Notes: generated by a model not told the origin, from the letters alone. Shown: positions 1 through 8,101, counted from the first letter of the stretch. The stretch: DNA of 36,882 bases from Nitrospira sp. (GCA_005116815.1 SWDR01000025.1:8656-45537), one strand, 5' to 3'. A program made the numbers and translations.

Positions 1-1230
1 AATTCCTGGTCGGCCTTCATGATGGCTCCGGCCGGTGTCGATGCGAAGGGTCGGTTTCTGGGGAACGGATGGCATTTGCTCCATTCGGCCCTGTGGAATC
101 CATTGAACGTCCATCGTTTCCTGGCAGACATTATGTCCGGTGGCGCGGTGGTGTTGGCCTATGCCTGCTATCGCTTCTTTACCAGCAAGACCGACGAAGA
201 GCGCGCCTATTTCGATTGGGTGGGGTATGTGTTTCTGTTCGTCACGGTCTGCGCGTTGTTGCCCATGCCCTTTGCCGGCTATTGGTTGATGCGGTCGGTC
301 TATGCGTTTAGCCAGAGCATGGGTGTCACGATGATGGGGGGCTTGCTCACCTGGCTTTTCGTGGTGCAGGCGCTCTTGATCGGTGCATTGTTTCTTGGCG
401 TGAATTATTACCTGTGGCAGAGCATGGCGCGCCTTCGTGGCGGTGAACGGTATCAGCCGTACTACCAGTCGCTGCTTGGGGTCTTGATCTTGGCCTTGTT
501 TATTTGGCTGACGCCGCACACCGTCATGATGTCGGGCAGTGAAGTGAAGGCGATGGGCGGCTCGTCGCATCCCGTGGTCGGCAACTACGGCGTGATGTCG
601 GCGAAGAACGGCGCAGTCAATATCTTGATTCTCGTGACCACGCTGAGTTTTATCTACTACCGGCGGGCCAATCGAACGATGGTGGTTTCCTGGGTGAAGA
701 AAGGCAATTTTCTGATCGGCGCACTGTTTCTGATCGGCGCACTCAACATCATCTGCCTCTCGGTCTATGGGTTCTATCTGCCGGCGAAGCTTCGCGTCGG
801 GTTATCGTCGCCGCAGGCGGTGACGACGTTCACGGTTCTGGTGGGCGCGCTGGTGATCAATCGCATGATGCTCAAGGGGGCGCTCGTTCGTGGGCCGGTC
901 CAATGGGGGAAGATCTCGGTCAGAGGCATGGTGGGCCTATTCGGCCTGGCTGCTGCTTTCTCATGGGTCATGGGTCTCATGGGTTATATTCGTTCTTCCG
1001 GGCGGTTGGCCTGGCATGTGAGCGAGGTGATGGCCGATGTGTCACCCTGGGCGTTTACGCCGGACCTGGCGTTTGCAGCGAAGATGGTGACGCTCAACAT
1101 GGTGGTGTTCTGGGGTGCGGTGTTTGCGCTCTTCTGGATGTGCCAGCGTGATCAGTTGCCTGTGATGGGAGAAGACTTGGCCGAAGGAAATGCGACGGTC
1201 CTGGCGCCGTCGTCGTCGCAAGAGGCATGA
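1..1230 (+). CDS. Cytochrome bd-like terminal oxidase, first copy (5' end outside window)
   Basis: This is the C-terminal two thirds of a polytopic oxidase subunit. The reading frame is open from base 1, and the first ATG (19) is internal: the residues before it (NSWSAF) match the interior of the complete paralog at 4792-6705. About ten hydrophobic helices are visible. Shared His-containing motifs are WHLLHSALWNPLNVHR, TPHTVMM, SHPVVGNYG and LAWHVSEV, candidate heme or metal ligands. The family resembles CydA-type quinol oxidases but is divergent; in Nitrospira these proteins are candidate terminal oxidases of nitrite oxidation (family knowledge). The role as an oxidase is inferred, and the electron donor cannot be read from sequence. 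The gene overlaps the next possible start by ATGA at 1227-1230, so it is probably transcribed together with the genes that follow. Confidence 0.88.
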   Translation, partial: NSWSAFMMAPAGVDAKGRFLGNGWHLLHSALWNPLNVHRFLADIMSGGAVVLAYACYRFFTSKTDEERAYFDWVGYVFLFVTVCALLPMPFAGYWLMRSVYAFSQSMGVTMMGGLLTWLFVVQALLIGALFLGVNYYLWQSMARLRGGERYQPYYQSLLGVLILALFIWLTPHTVMMSGSEVKAMGGSSHPVVGNYGVMSAKNGAVNILILVTTLSFIYYRRANRTMVVSWVKKGNFLIGALFLIGALNIICLSVYGFYLPAKLRVGLSSPQAVTTFTVLVGALVINRMMLKGALVRGPVQWGKISVRGMVGLFGLAAAFSWVMGLMGYIRSSGRLAWHVSEVMADVSPWAFTPDLAFAAKMVTLNMVVFWGAVFALFWMCQRDQLPVMGEDLAEGNATVLAPSSSQEA

Positions 1231-1265
1231 ACAGCGAAAGGGTTGAGCGTATGAGGGGTGGGGCG

Positions 1266-1910
1266 ATGATTCGACGATATCTCGCAGTCGGGCTGGTTAT
1301 CTGTGGAAGCGTCGTGATGCAGGGTGCGATCTCGGCTCAAAGTTCATCTTTGGTCCTTGAAGATTTTCAGGCAAAAGACGCGGACGGGTTTCCCTTGAAT
1401 TGGGATCATGAAAACCAACGAAGTCAGTCCAAGGGGCGGGATGCCTATAAAGTTCAGACCGAGAACGGTATAAGTTTTCTGGCGGCGAAGGATGCAGGAC
1501 AGAGAATCAAGAAGAAGAAGATCGATTGGGACCCGAAGGCGTTTCCGGTTCTGACCTGGCGCTGGCGCCTGCACAAATCTGCTACGGCAGGAACTGAGCC
1601 GATCGCGGCGATCTACGCCTCCCTGGATACGGATCTCATGTTCATCCCTGTGTTCACGAAATATATCTGGAGTGCCTCGAAGCCTGAGGGAACGGTGACT
1701 GAAGGGGGCATGTTCAGCGGTTCGGAGATCGTGGTGCAAAGCGGCACTAAGGACGTCGGTCAGTGGTTTGAGGAGCGCGTGAACGTCTATGAAGATTTCA
1801 AGCGGATTCATCAGCATGAACCGGCGGCGAAAGCCTGGGGTATTTCGATCATTGCCGGGCCAGGGGTGGAAATCGACTTTGGATCGATGGTTGCGAGCGC
1901 TGGCCGCTAA
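1266..1910 (+). CDS. DUF3047 family exported protein
   Basis: A 214-residue protein of unknown function. The start at 1266 is preferred over 1227 because GAGGGG at 1253-1258 sits 7 nt before it, and the protein then opens with a clean signal peptide ([17 protein letters not shown], cleavage near AISAQ). The rest resembles the DUF3047 family: an early EDFQ segment, a central WRWRL strand, the IAAIYASLD segment and a C-terminal [15 protein letters not shown] strand. The fold is probably a periplasmic beta-rich binding domain, but no reaction is known. It follows the oxidase gene directly and precedes a small membrane protein, so a role around the oxidase is possible but unproven. Confidence 0.75.
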   Translation: MIRRYLAVGLVICGSVVMQGAISAQSSSLVLEDFQAKDADGFPLNWDHENQRSQSKGRDAYKVQTENGISFLAAKDAGQRIKKKKIDWDPKAFPVLTWRWRLHKSATAGTEPIAAIYASLDTDLMFIPVFTKYIWSASKPEGTVTEGGMFSGSEIVVQSGTKDVGQWFEERVNVYEDFKRIHQHEPAAKAWGISIIAGPGVEIDFGSMVASAGR

Positions 1911-1930
1911 CGAAATGGGTTGTCATTAGC

Positions 1931-2329
1931 ATGACCGAGTCTGGTACAGCACAAGTTGCGCCCCGCGCGATGCTCGATATCCTGTTCGGCGTGGCCGTTA
2001 TGGGAACGGTCGGGACGCTGATCGGGGTCATTATGGGCGGCGGCATATTACCGCTTGCGAGTGGGGCGGGGCTGGTACTCGGCGGTGTCATTGGGTTTAT
2101 GGGGGGGCGGCGCTTCCTGGTGAGTATCTTGGTGGGTACGGTGCTGGGCGGGGCGCTGGCTTGGTTTATCGCCGGTCCTGAGAGAATATCGGTCGGTGCC
2201 GGGGCTGGCGCTGCCATGGGTGGATTTTTGGGTGTGCAGATCTCGATGCTCTTAGATATGTACGCGGCCAGGAAGGCCGCATCTGAGCCGGCTGATCCCT
2301 CCGTGTCACGCACAATTGAAGGAGCATGA
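1931..2329 (+). CDS. Small glycine-rich membrane protein, unknown function
   Basis: 132 residues, mostly hydrophobic, with glycine-zipper-like runs ([39 protein letters not shown]) giving three or four closely packed helices between about residues 14 and 100. Both ends are hydrophilic. No signal peptide distinct from the helices and no catalytic motif are visible. I do not recognise a named family. It lies 20 bp after the DUF3047 gene and 6 bp before the first SUMF1-like gene, so it belongs to the same transcription unit. The ribosome binding site is weak; translation may depend on the upstream gene. Confidence 0.65.
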   Translation: MTESGTAQVAPRAMLDILFGVAVMGTVGTLIGVIMGGGILPLASGAGLVLGGVIGFMGGRRFLVSILVGTVLGGALAWFIAGPERISVGAGAGAAMGGFLGVQISMLLDMYAARKAASEPADPSVSRTIEGA

Positions 2330-2335
2330 GCCGTC

Positions 2336-3259
2336 ATGGAAGATAAGAAAGTGTTGATCGGCTCGATCGTATTTGTCTTTGGATCGTTTATCCTGATGGT
2401 CGGCCTGTTGGTCTATGAGTCGTACAAGGCGAAGCAGATGAAAGCGCTAGCCTTGTCGATCACGACGGAGACTCGTCTTGTGCCGAGCAATGTGACGTCG
2501 CAGGATTACTCGATGTATAAAACGAAGATGGGCGATGAGGGGCGCGAGATGGTGCAGATCCCCGAAGGTCCGTTTATCATGGGCAGCAAAGATGGTGATC
2601 CAGACGAAGTGCCGGAGCGGCAAGTATTTCTCAAGGCGTTCTTTCTGGACAAGAGAGAAGTGTCGCAAGAGGAATATGCCCGGTTCGCCAAAATGACGAA
2701 GCGGCCGTTACCGAAGATTGAAGTGTTTGAAGACGATCAATCCAAGCTGCTGAAGCCGGAGTTTGCGGCGATGAGTATGTCGTGGGATGAAGCGGGGGCC
2801 TATTGTAAATGGGCGGGAAAGCGCCTGCCCACGGAAGCGGAATGGGAAAAGGCCGGTCGTGGTGAGGGAAAACGGAAGTACGCGTGGGGCGATATCTTCG
2901 TGACGGGGCATGCGAATGCCAATGTGGATGGGAGCGAGGACGGCTATCGGTATCTCGCGCCTCCCGGGTCGTTCGAATCCGGGAGAAGCCCCTATGGAAT
3001 CTATGACATGACGGGAAACGTCGCGGAATGGGTCGCAGATTCGTACGATGAGCATTACTACCAGAAAGCGCCCTACCGTGACCCGAAGGGGCCTGACGAT
3101 GTCGATTTGAAGGTGGTGCGCGGGGGGTCGTGGCGAGAGACTGAGCATAACGCCCGGCTCTCCAAGCGATTTGCGGCGAAGCATTGGCGGACGGATATTA
3201 CGATCGGGTTCCGCTGTGCCAGCGATATGGAGGTTGGCGATAGCCCTGCGGCGTCATAA
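2336..3259 (+). CDS. Membrane-anchored SUMF1/FGE-fold protein, first copy
   Basis: 307 residues: one N-terminal transmembrane anchor (about 5-27), a short linker, then a full formylglycine-generating-enzyme-like (SUMF1/PF03781) domain from about residue 64 to the end. Family landmarks are MVQIPEGPFIMGS, RLPTEAEWEKAGRG, YGIYDMTGNVAEWV, VVRGGSW and the terminal IGFRCA. True FGE uses a pair of cysteines after the RGGSW motif; here that stretch (RETEHNARLSKRF) has none. Oxidation of sulfatase cysteines is therefore unlikely, and a structural, binding or assembly role is more plausible. The enzyme domain should face the periplasm. It lies 5 bp before a second, diverged copy. Confidence 0.85.
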   Translation: MEDKKVLIGSIVFVFGSFILMVGLLVYESYKAKQMKALALSITTETRLVPSNVTSQDYSMYKTKMGDEGREMVQIPEGPFIMGSKDGDPDEVPERQVFLKAFFLDKREVSQEEYARFAKMTKRPLPKIEVFEDDQSKLLKPEFAAMSMSWDEAGAYCKWAGKRLPTEAEWEKAGRGEGKRKYAWGDIFVTGHANANVDGSEDGYRYLAPPGSFESGRSPYGIYDMTGNVAEWVADSYDEHYYQKAPYRDPKGPDDVDLKVVRGGSWRETEHNARLSKRFAAKHWRTDITIGFRCASDMEVGDSPAAS

Positions 3260-3264
3260 CAGAC

Positions 3265-4143
3265 ATGCTCGAAACCAAATTTAAGATTGTGTTCTTGCTG
3301 GCCGTTCTCGCGTTTGCGGCACTTCCCATCATGGGAATTATTCGTGGCACGACGCTCACCCCGTTCGAAGCAGCTTCCCCTGATTCCACCGATTCGTCCT
3401 CACCTGAGCCGCTGGATTCCTCGCAGGTTTCTCGTGAAGAGCCGGTTCGGGAAGAGATGATCTCAATCCCGGCAGGGCCTTTCATTCGGGGGACCGATCA
3501 CGGAGGATTCGATGAACGGCCGCAGCGCACGTTGGTGCTCGATGCGTTTGCGATCGATCGGTACGAAGTCACGAATTTTCAATATCAGCAATTCGTCGAT
3601 GCGACCGGCCATCGTAAGTCTGGCCCTCCTTCCCGTTACGCCAAGAACATGAGCAAGATGCGCGGCATGAATCAGCCTGTGGTGTACGTGTCATGGGACG
3701 ATGCGGAGACATTTTGCCATTGGAAGGGAAAGCGGCTTCCCACCGAGGCTGAGTGGGAGAAAGCGATGAGGGGAACGGATGGCCGTCTCTGGCCCTGGGG
3801 CAACGTGGAGCAGCCTAATGGAGCGAATTGGGCCAGGGTGCAGGATGGCTTCGAGGTCGCAGCGCCGGTCGGTGCCTTCCTGCCCGATACGAGCCCGTAT
3901 GGCGTCATGGATGGGGCGGGAAACGTGATGGAATGGGTTAGTGACTGGTATGCGGAGACCTACTTCAAGGAAGCGCCTGAACAAAACCCTCAGAGCCCTG
4001 AATATGGCACCTTTCGGGCGCTCCGAGGGGGAGGATACGCGACCACAGGGGCTGATATTCGTATCACCAGCCGGAGCAAGATGGTGCAGGACTTTCGCGA
4101 TGAAACTATTGGATTTCGCTGTGCGGTTTCAGGTGTGAAATGA
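3265..4143 (+). CDS. Membrane-anchored SUMF1/FGE-fold protein, second copy
   Basis: 292 residues with the same layout as its upstream neighbour: N-terminal hydrophobic anchor (about 5-25), a Ser/Pro/Glu-rich linker (about 35-60), then the SUMF1-type domain (MISIPAGPFIRGT, RLPTEAEWEKAMRG, YGVMDGAGNVMEWVSDW, ALRGGGY, IGFRCA). The stretch after the RGGG motif (ATTGADIRITSRSKM) again lacks the two cysteines of genuine FGE. The pair probably arose by tandem duplication and may act as a heterodimer, possibly in assembly of the neighbouring oxidase; that is inference from position only. No clear Shine-Dalgarno is seen, so coupling to the upstream stop (5 bp away) is likely. Confidence 0.83.
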   Translation: MLETKFKIVFLLAVLAFAALPIMGIIRGTTLTPFEAASPDSTDSSSPEPLDSSQVSREEPVREEMISIPAGPFIRGTDHGGFDERPQRTLVLDAFAIDRYEVTNFQYQQFVDATGHRKSGPPSRYAKNMSKMRGMNQPVVYVSWDDAETFCHWKGKRLPTEAEWEKAMRGTDGRLWPWGNVEQPNGANWARVQDGFEVAAPVGAFLPDTSPYGVMDGAGNVMEWVSDWYAETYFKEAPEQNPQSPEYGTFRALRGGGYATTGADIRITSRSKMVQDFRDETIGFRCAVSGVK

Positions 4144-4210
4144 GCGCGGAACTGGAGCCTGAAACCGAAAGAAATCTACAACAAATCAAAGTGGTAGAGA
4201 ATGAGGAACA

Positions 4211-4252
4211 CGGCCAAAATTATATTGACAACCATTCCGGCCAAAACTATAA
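4211..4252 (+). repeat. Two direct repeats overlapping the oxidase promoter
   Basis: CGGCCAAAATTATA (4211-4224) and CGGCCAAAACTATA (4239-4252) differ at one base and start 28 bp apart. The first lies just upstream of the -35 box; the second fills the end of the spacer and most of the -10 box. This spacing could serve a dimeric repressor or activator, or could be chance; no known operator consensus is recognised. Confidence 0.5.
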
Positions 4253-4253
4253 T
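4225..4253 (+). promoter_or_regulatory. Consensus sigma70 promoter of the oxidase operon
   Basis: TTGACA (4225-4230), 17-bp spacer, TATAAT (4248-4253): a perfect match to the housekeeping consensus with ideal spacing. The start of transcription would be near 4260, leaving a leader of about 140 nt before the first microprotein start at 4403. It lies in a locally A/T-rich stretch after the second SUMF1-like gene, so it separates the upstream unit from the complete oxidase operon. Confidence 0.8.
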
Positions 4254-4402
4254 GTCGAACACTTTTGAGTTTGCAATCATCGATTTTCCCCTGATATTTC
4301 GTGTGCGGCAAAGAATTTTGAATAACATATGAATATCTGTGTGTCAAGAATTCGCTGAGCTGAATTAGGCGCGTATTATTTCCATCAGGAGAAGGAGACA
4401 CG

Positions 4403-4525
4403 ATGGCAACAGCAGAAGTAGATAGCGAGTTTAAGGTTAAGGTCGGTCGGATGATTTTCTACATTACCTGCGCGGCAGGTTTGTGGTTTTTTTATTGGTT
4501 CGCAGGAATTCAGTGCCCCTGCTAG
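4403..4525 (+). CDS. 40-residue single-helix membrane microprotein A
   Basis: ATG at 4403 follows a purine-rich GGAGAAGGAG (4388-4397) ribosome site. The peptide has a charged 16-residue head (MATAEVDSEFKVKVGR), one hydrophobic helix of about 20 residues rich in aromatic residues (FFYWF), and a CPC tail at the very end. It is the first gene after the strong promoter and is followed by a second microprotein and the oxidase. By analogy with small subunits such as CydX or CcoQ it may be an accessory subunit of the oxidase; the terminal Cys-Pro-Cys could bind metal or form a disulfide. No homology to a named family is recognised. Confidence 0.6.
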   Translation: MATAEVDSEFKVKVGRMIFYITCAAGLWFFYWFAGIQCPC

Positions 4526-4587
4526 GAGAGGGCCGCTGTTTTTCTGGGATTTCTTGAACGTCTGCAAGTTGTGAGGGAGGGATTCTC

Positions 4588-4710
4588 ATGGGTCAGACAA
4601 TCGTTTATGTGGTGGTGTCGCTCGTTATTTGCGTCGCCTACTTCACGGCAGTGGATCACTTTTTGATGGATTCGCAGGGGCTGGACTTCTGGTATTTGTT
4701 CCGGAAGTAG
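4588..4710 (+). CDS. 40-residue single-helix membrane microprotein B
   Basis: ATG at 4588 is preceded by GAGGGAGGGA (4573-4582). The peptide starts directly with a hydrophobic helix (about residues 4-22, IVYVVVSLVICVAYF) and ends with a short soluble tail (DFWYLFRK). The TM followed by a VD motif faintly recalls the last helix of SecE, but the protein is far too short for that to be convincing. It lies 62 bp after microprotein A and 81 bp before the oxidase start, which suggests a small structural subunit of the oxidase complex. Function is inferred from position only. Confidence 0.6.
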   Translation: MGQTIVYVVVSLVICVAYFTAVDHFLMDSQGLDFWYLFRK

Positions 4711-4791
4711 GTTCTGGGTCTATTCTGTGCTGAGTTGAGTTTGCGGGGAATTGTGATGAGTCTTTTCCGGAATGCATTAAGGAGGTATCCC

Positions 4792-6705
4792 ATGGGTTTA
4801 GTGGCTGGGAAGAAGCTGTTCTCAATCATGGCGCTTTGCGCGATGATTGGCCTTCTCCTGCTCCCCATCGCTGTATCGCTTCCAACACTGGCTATGGGCG
4901 CGGATGCGCCTGATGCGGTGAAAAAGGATGGTGAGGCGAAGGTCGAGAAGGGGAGAGACGTTTATTATAAGACCGAGGGTATCGTTGCCGGCGCTCCTGC
5001 TCCGAAGACGGTCGATGGTCCTCGGGATTATCCGCGATACAACTTCGAGAGTCGCGTGTTGCTTTGGTTCGCAAATCAGCAGCACCTCTATTACGGAAGT
5101 TTTGTACTCGCGGTTCCGATTTTCTGCATGGTCATCGAGTTCATGGGAGTGGTGACGAAGGATAAGGCGATGGCCAAGCGGTATGACCAGTTGGCCTACG
5201 ACTTCATCAAGATCAGTTTGACGGCCTATTCGCTGACCGCCATTCTCGGTGGTATCCTGATCTTCACCTTCCTGACTCTCTATCCTGCCTTCTTCGGTTA
5301 CTTATCCAGCATCTTCCGCCCAGTCATGCATATCTATGCATTGATGTTCGTTGCGGAGAGCGGAACCCTCTACATCTATTATTACGGCTGGGACAAGATG
5401 CGGGAAGGGTTCCTCAAGTGGATTCACTTGAGCATGTCCGTAATTTTGAACGTGATCGGGACGTTGCTCATGTTCCTGGCGAATTCCTGGATCGGGTTCA
5501 TGATGTCGCCTGCCGGTGTCGATGAGCAGGGGCGCTATCTTGGGAACATCTGGCACGTCATTCATACCGCGCTCTGGAATCCGCTCAATGTGCATCGCAT
5601 TTTGGGTAACATGGCGTTCGGCGGTGGTGTCGTGGCGGCCTATGCGGCGTACAAGTTCTTGGCCTCCAAGACCGATGAGGATCGTGCGCACTATGATTGG
5701 ATGGGTTATATCGCCATGGCGCTCGGCGTGGCGTTCTTGATCCCCTTGCCATTTGCCGGGTATTGGCTGATGCGTGAAGTGTATGCCTATCGTCAACAGA
5801 TGGGTATTACCCTCATGGGCGGTCTTCTGGCTTGGCTCTTCATCATTCAGGCTACGATGATCGGCATTCTCTTCCTCAGCACCAACTACTATCTCTGGCA
5901 GGCTCTCGGCCGGATGCGTGGCGCCGAGAAGTATCAACGCTACATCAAGTATCTCGTGTTCGTCCTCTGTTGCGGCTACCTGGTGTTCATTACTCCTCAC
6001 ACGATCGTCATGACTCCCGCTGAGCTCAAGGCGATGGGTGGCCAGCAGCACCCGGTGTTGGGGAACTATGGCGTTATGTCGGCTAAGAACGGCGGCATCA
6101 ACGTCATTATTACGACCACCATTCTGAGCTTCGTGTGGTACATGCGAGGCAACAAGGTTTCGACGGTATCCTGGTCGAAATTTGGCAATATCTTCATGGG
6201 CTGCTTCTTCGGTTGCGCCTATGTGAATATCGTCGGACTCGCGGTCCTGGGATATTATATTCCGGCAAACGTGCGAGTCGGTCTATCGGTTCCTCAGGTG
6301 GCGACGACCCTATCCTGCCTCTTCTTCATGTTTGCGCTCAACAGCTTCATGATGAAGGGTGCAAAGCAGATGGGCCCCATCGAGTGGGGGAAGATCTCGG
6401 CTCGTTCGCAATATGCGTTAATCATGCTCGCGACGGCCTTTACTTGGATGATGGGGTTGATGGGGTATATTCGCTCATCGGTCCGATTGTTCTGGCACGT
6501 GAATGAGATTATGCGCGACAACTCACCTTGGGCCTATACCCATACGGTGGGATTTGCCGCAAATATGATTTCATTCAATGTGTTGTTCTTCTGGATCAGC
6601 ATTCTCTTTGTCTTCTGGCTGGGCAGCCTTGGGATAAAGAAGGCGCCAGTTGAAGCAAAGGCAGGGGTCCCTGGTGGGGCTGCACAGCCGGCTGGGAGCC
6701 ACTGA
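4792..6705 (+). CDS. Cytochrome bd-like terminal oxidase, complete copy
   Basis: 637 residues. The ATG at 4792 is chosen because TAAGGAGGT lies 7 nt upstream; a TTG at 4735 would add an unlikely leader. An N-terminal hydrophobic signal-like segment ends near AMGADA (about residue 36), followed by a short periplasmic part and about a dozen transmembrane helices. Candidate heme or metal ligands shared with CydA-like proteins or with the first copy include H98 (NQQHLYYG), H180 and E189 (MHIYALMFVAESGTL), H212, H255 and H258 (WHVIHTALWNPLNVHR), TPHTIVM, QHPVLGNYG and FWHVNEI. In Nitrospira such proteins are proposed to reduce O2 at the end of nitrite oxidation, perhaps fed by cytochrome c rather than quinol; the c-type cytochromes downstream fit that idea. 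No CydB-like subunit is present here. Confidence 0.9.
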   Translation: MGLVAGKKLFSIMALCAMIGLLLLPIAVSLPTLAMGADAPDAVKKDGEAKVEKGRDVYYKTEGIVAGAPAPKTVDGPRDYPRYNFESRVLLWFANQQHLYYGSFVLAVPIFCMVIEFMGVVTKDKAMAKRYDQLAYDFIKISLTAYSLTAILGGILIFTFLTLYPAFFGYLSSIFRPVMHIYALMFVAESGTLYIYYYGWDKMREGFLKWIHLSMSVILNVIGTLLMFLANSWIGFMMSPAGVDEQGRYLGNIWHVIHTALWNPLNVHRILGNMAFGGGVVAAYAAYKFLASKTDEDRAHYDWMGYIAMALGVAFLIPLPFAGYWLMREVYAYRQQMGITLMGGLLAWLFIIQATMIGILFLSTNYYLWQALGRMRGAEKYQRYIKYLVFVLCCGYLVFITPHTIVMTPAELKAMGGQQHPVLGNYGVMSAKNGGINVIITTTILSFVWYMRGNKVSTVSWSKFGNIFMGCFFGCAYVNIVGLAVLGYYIPANVRVGLSVPQVATTLSCLFFMFALNSFMMKGAKQMGPIEWGKISARSQYALIMLATAFTWMMGLMGYIRSSVRLFWHVNEIMRDNSPWAYTHTVGFAANMISFNVLFFWISILFVFWLGSLGIKKAPVEAKAGVPGGAAQPAGSH

Positions 6706-6729
6706 TCATCTTTAGGATCTTGCTTGGGG

Positions 6730-6760
6730 GAGTGGAGGCGCGTCGTACGTGCCTCCGCTC
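6730..6760 (+). promoter_or_regulatory. Intercistronic RNA hairpin, no U-tract
   Basis: Left arm 6730-6742 and right arm 6748-6760 pair over 13 bp with two G-U wobbles around a 5-nt loop (TCGTA). There is no T-run after it, so it is not a classical terminator. It sits between the oxidase stop and the ribosome site of the next gene, where such hairpins often set transcript stability and relative expression. Confidence 0.5.
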
Positions 6761-6787
6761 TTACCAAAACCTCAGGAGGTTACAATC

Positions 6788-8101
6788 GTGGGCGATCTGA
6801 TAAACGAAGCGATTTCAATAGGGTGGCCGCTGTTCGCGCTGCTGGCGGGGCTTCTCGTGTATTCCCTGGTATCGATTAGCGATCCTGTGGCAAAAAAACG
6901 CGCAACCTTCAAGCTCTTTATTGGCATCATTGCATCCTTCATGCTGATGGTGGCAATTGCGCATTATAAGACCAGCTTTTATGAAGCAAATCGAATGTTG
7001 CCAGTTTCTCTAGTTCTTATTACCTCGATGTGCTTCATGATGGGGATCTACTTCCCCAATCAAGCTGCTTTGCTCAAGATCGGCGGCTTCATGTTCTTGG
7101 TTGCTGCTGGCCTATCAGGGTATGGCAATTGGTTGCCGCAGGTCGAAGGTGGGTTTCCTCCGAAAGAAGAGAAGCTTCAGTATGAGGCAATGACCTCGCA
7201 GCAGTTGGCTGACGAAGGCGAAAAGATCATCTTCGGAGGGATTGGGCAAAATAAGGTTCAGGGCGCAATTGGGAAAGGGCAATGTCCTCTTTGTCATGCG
7301 TTCCACAAGGGAATGCTGGGGGAGCGAGCGCCGAACCTTGACGGTATTCCTGAGCGTGCAGGTAAGGAGCGGCTGGAAGATCCAAAGTACAGCAAGGGGA
7401 AGCCTGCAGGTAGAGACTATGCTCAGAAGGAAGCATTTCCTGGAGCGGGCACCGCAGAGAATGGCCAAGAGTATATCGCTGAGTCCCATTCCTGCCCGAG
7501 CTGTTACGTTGTTGCCGGCTTCGGCGTCAAGGGTACAAACGATAAAGAAAGCCCAATGCCTGCCATCCACAAGCCACCGATCTCGCTGAGTCTCCCAGAG
7601 TTAGCGGCTGTTGATACGTGGCTCTATATCCGCGAAGGGCGAGACGCTCCGACATACGAAGAGATCGTGAAGTCGTATGAGAAGTTTATTCCGGAGGCTG
7701 ACCGTCCGAAGCAGCAGGAAGAGAAGGCTGCCGGGCCGGCAAGTGCCTTGATGGCGGATGGAACCGAGCCGGTAGACCAGATTTTTGCGAAGGCGCAGTG
7801 CGTGGCCTGCCATACGATTCCTGGTATTCCAGGGGCGGTCGGTACGATTGGTCCTAAGCTCGAAGAAGGCACGAATGCTCCTCTTCGCATCAAGGACAAG
7901 GACTATAAGGGAACGGCCAAGACAGTTCCAGATTACATTATGGAGTCGATCGTTTCGCCTAGTGCCTATGTGGTGAAGCCATTCCCGGATAATACGATGC
8001 CGAAGGTGTTCGGGCAGAAGCTCAGCGCCGGGGCGCTCAAGAAGATCGTCGACTATCTGTCGCAGGTGAAGGCGGGATCGCCACCACCGAAGATTTCATA
8101 A
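6788..8101 (+). CDS. Membrane-anchored diheme cytochrome c of the oxidase operon
   Basis: 437 residues. The GTG at 6788 is chosen because CAGGAGGT ends 7 nt before it. Four transmembrane helices (to about residue 115) are followed by two cytochrome c domains. Heme motifs are CPLCH (166-170) and CVACH (338-342). Each domain carries the same distal segment (ESHSCPSCYVVAGF and ESIVSPSAYVVKPF) followed by a possible Met ligand in an MP motif, typical of class I cytochrome c. The first domain has two extra Cys (236, 239) in that segment. The likely job is to pass electrons on the periplasmic face to the oxidase encoded just upstream. Confidence 0.85.
   Translation: MGDLINEAISIGWPLFALLAGLLVYSLVSISDPVAKKRATFKLFIGIIASFMLMVAIAHYKTSFYEANRMLPVSLVLITSMCFMMGIYFPNQAALLKIGGFMFLVAAGLSGYGNWLPQVEGGFPPKEEKLQYEAMTSQQLADEGEKIIFGGIGQNKVQGAIGKGQCPLCHAFHKGMLGERAPNLDGIPERAGKERLEDPKYSKGKPAGRDYAQKEAFPGAGTAENGQEYIAESHSCPSCYVVAGFGVKGTNDKESPMPAIHKPPISLSLPELAAVDTWLYIREGRDAPTYEEIVKSYEKFIPEADRPKQQEEKAAGPASALMADGTEPVDQIFAKAQCVACHTIPGIPGAVGTIGPKLEEGTNAPLRIKDKDYKGTAKTVPDYIMESIVSPSAYVVKPFPDNTMPKVFGQKLSAGALKKIVDYLSQVKAGSPPPKIS

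Noticed and set aside
2978-3000. GTTCGAATCC resembling a tRNA T-loop
   Set aside because: It lies in frame inside the SUMF1-like gene, with no acceptor, D or anticodon arms around it.
4140-4268. A 42-codon frame overlapping the second SUMF1 stop by ATGA, with a repeated GQNY motif
   Set aside because: The repeat in the peptide is simply the DNA direct repeat around the consensus promoter (4211-4253); the frame runs through the -35 and -10 boxes and has no protein-like features.
4588-4710. Microprotein B as a SecE homolog
   Set aside because: Only a short hydrophobic helix plus a VD motif is shared; SecE proteins are longer, and the location in an oxidase operon does not fit.
4735-4791. Upstream TTG start for the complete oxidase
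   Set aside because: It lacks a ribosome site, whereas TAAGGAGGT sits 7 nt before the ATG at 4792.
7493-7507. CPSCY in the diheme cytochrome as a degenerate third heme site
   Set aside because: Internal comparison aligns it with SPSAY of the second domain (both followed by VV and a PMP/TMP region), so it is the distal segment of the first heme domain, not a heme-attachment motif.
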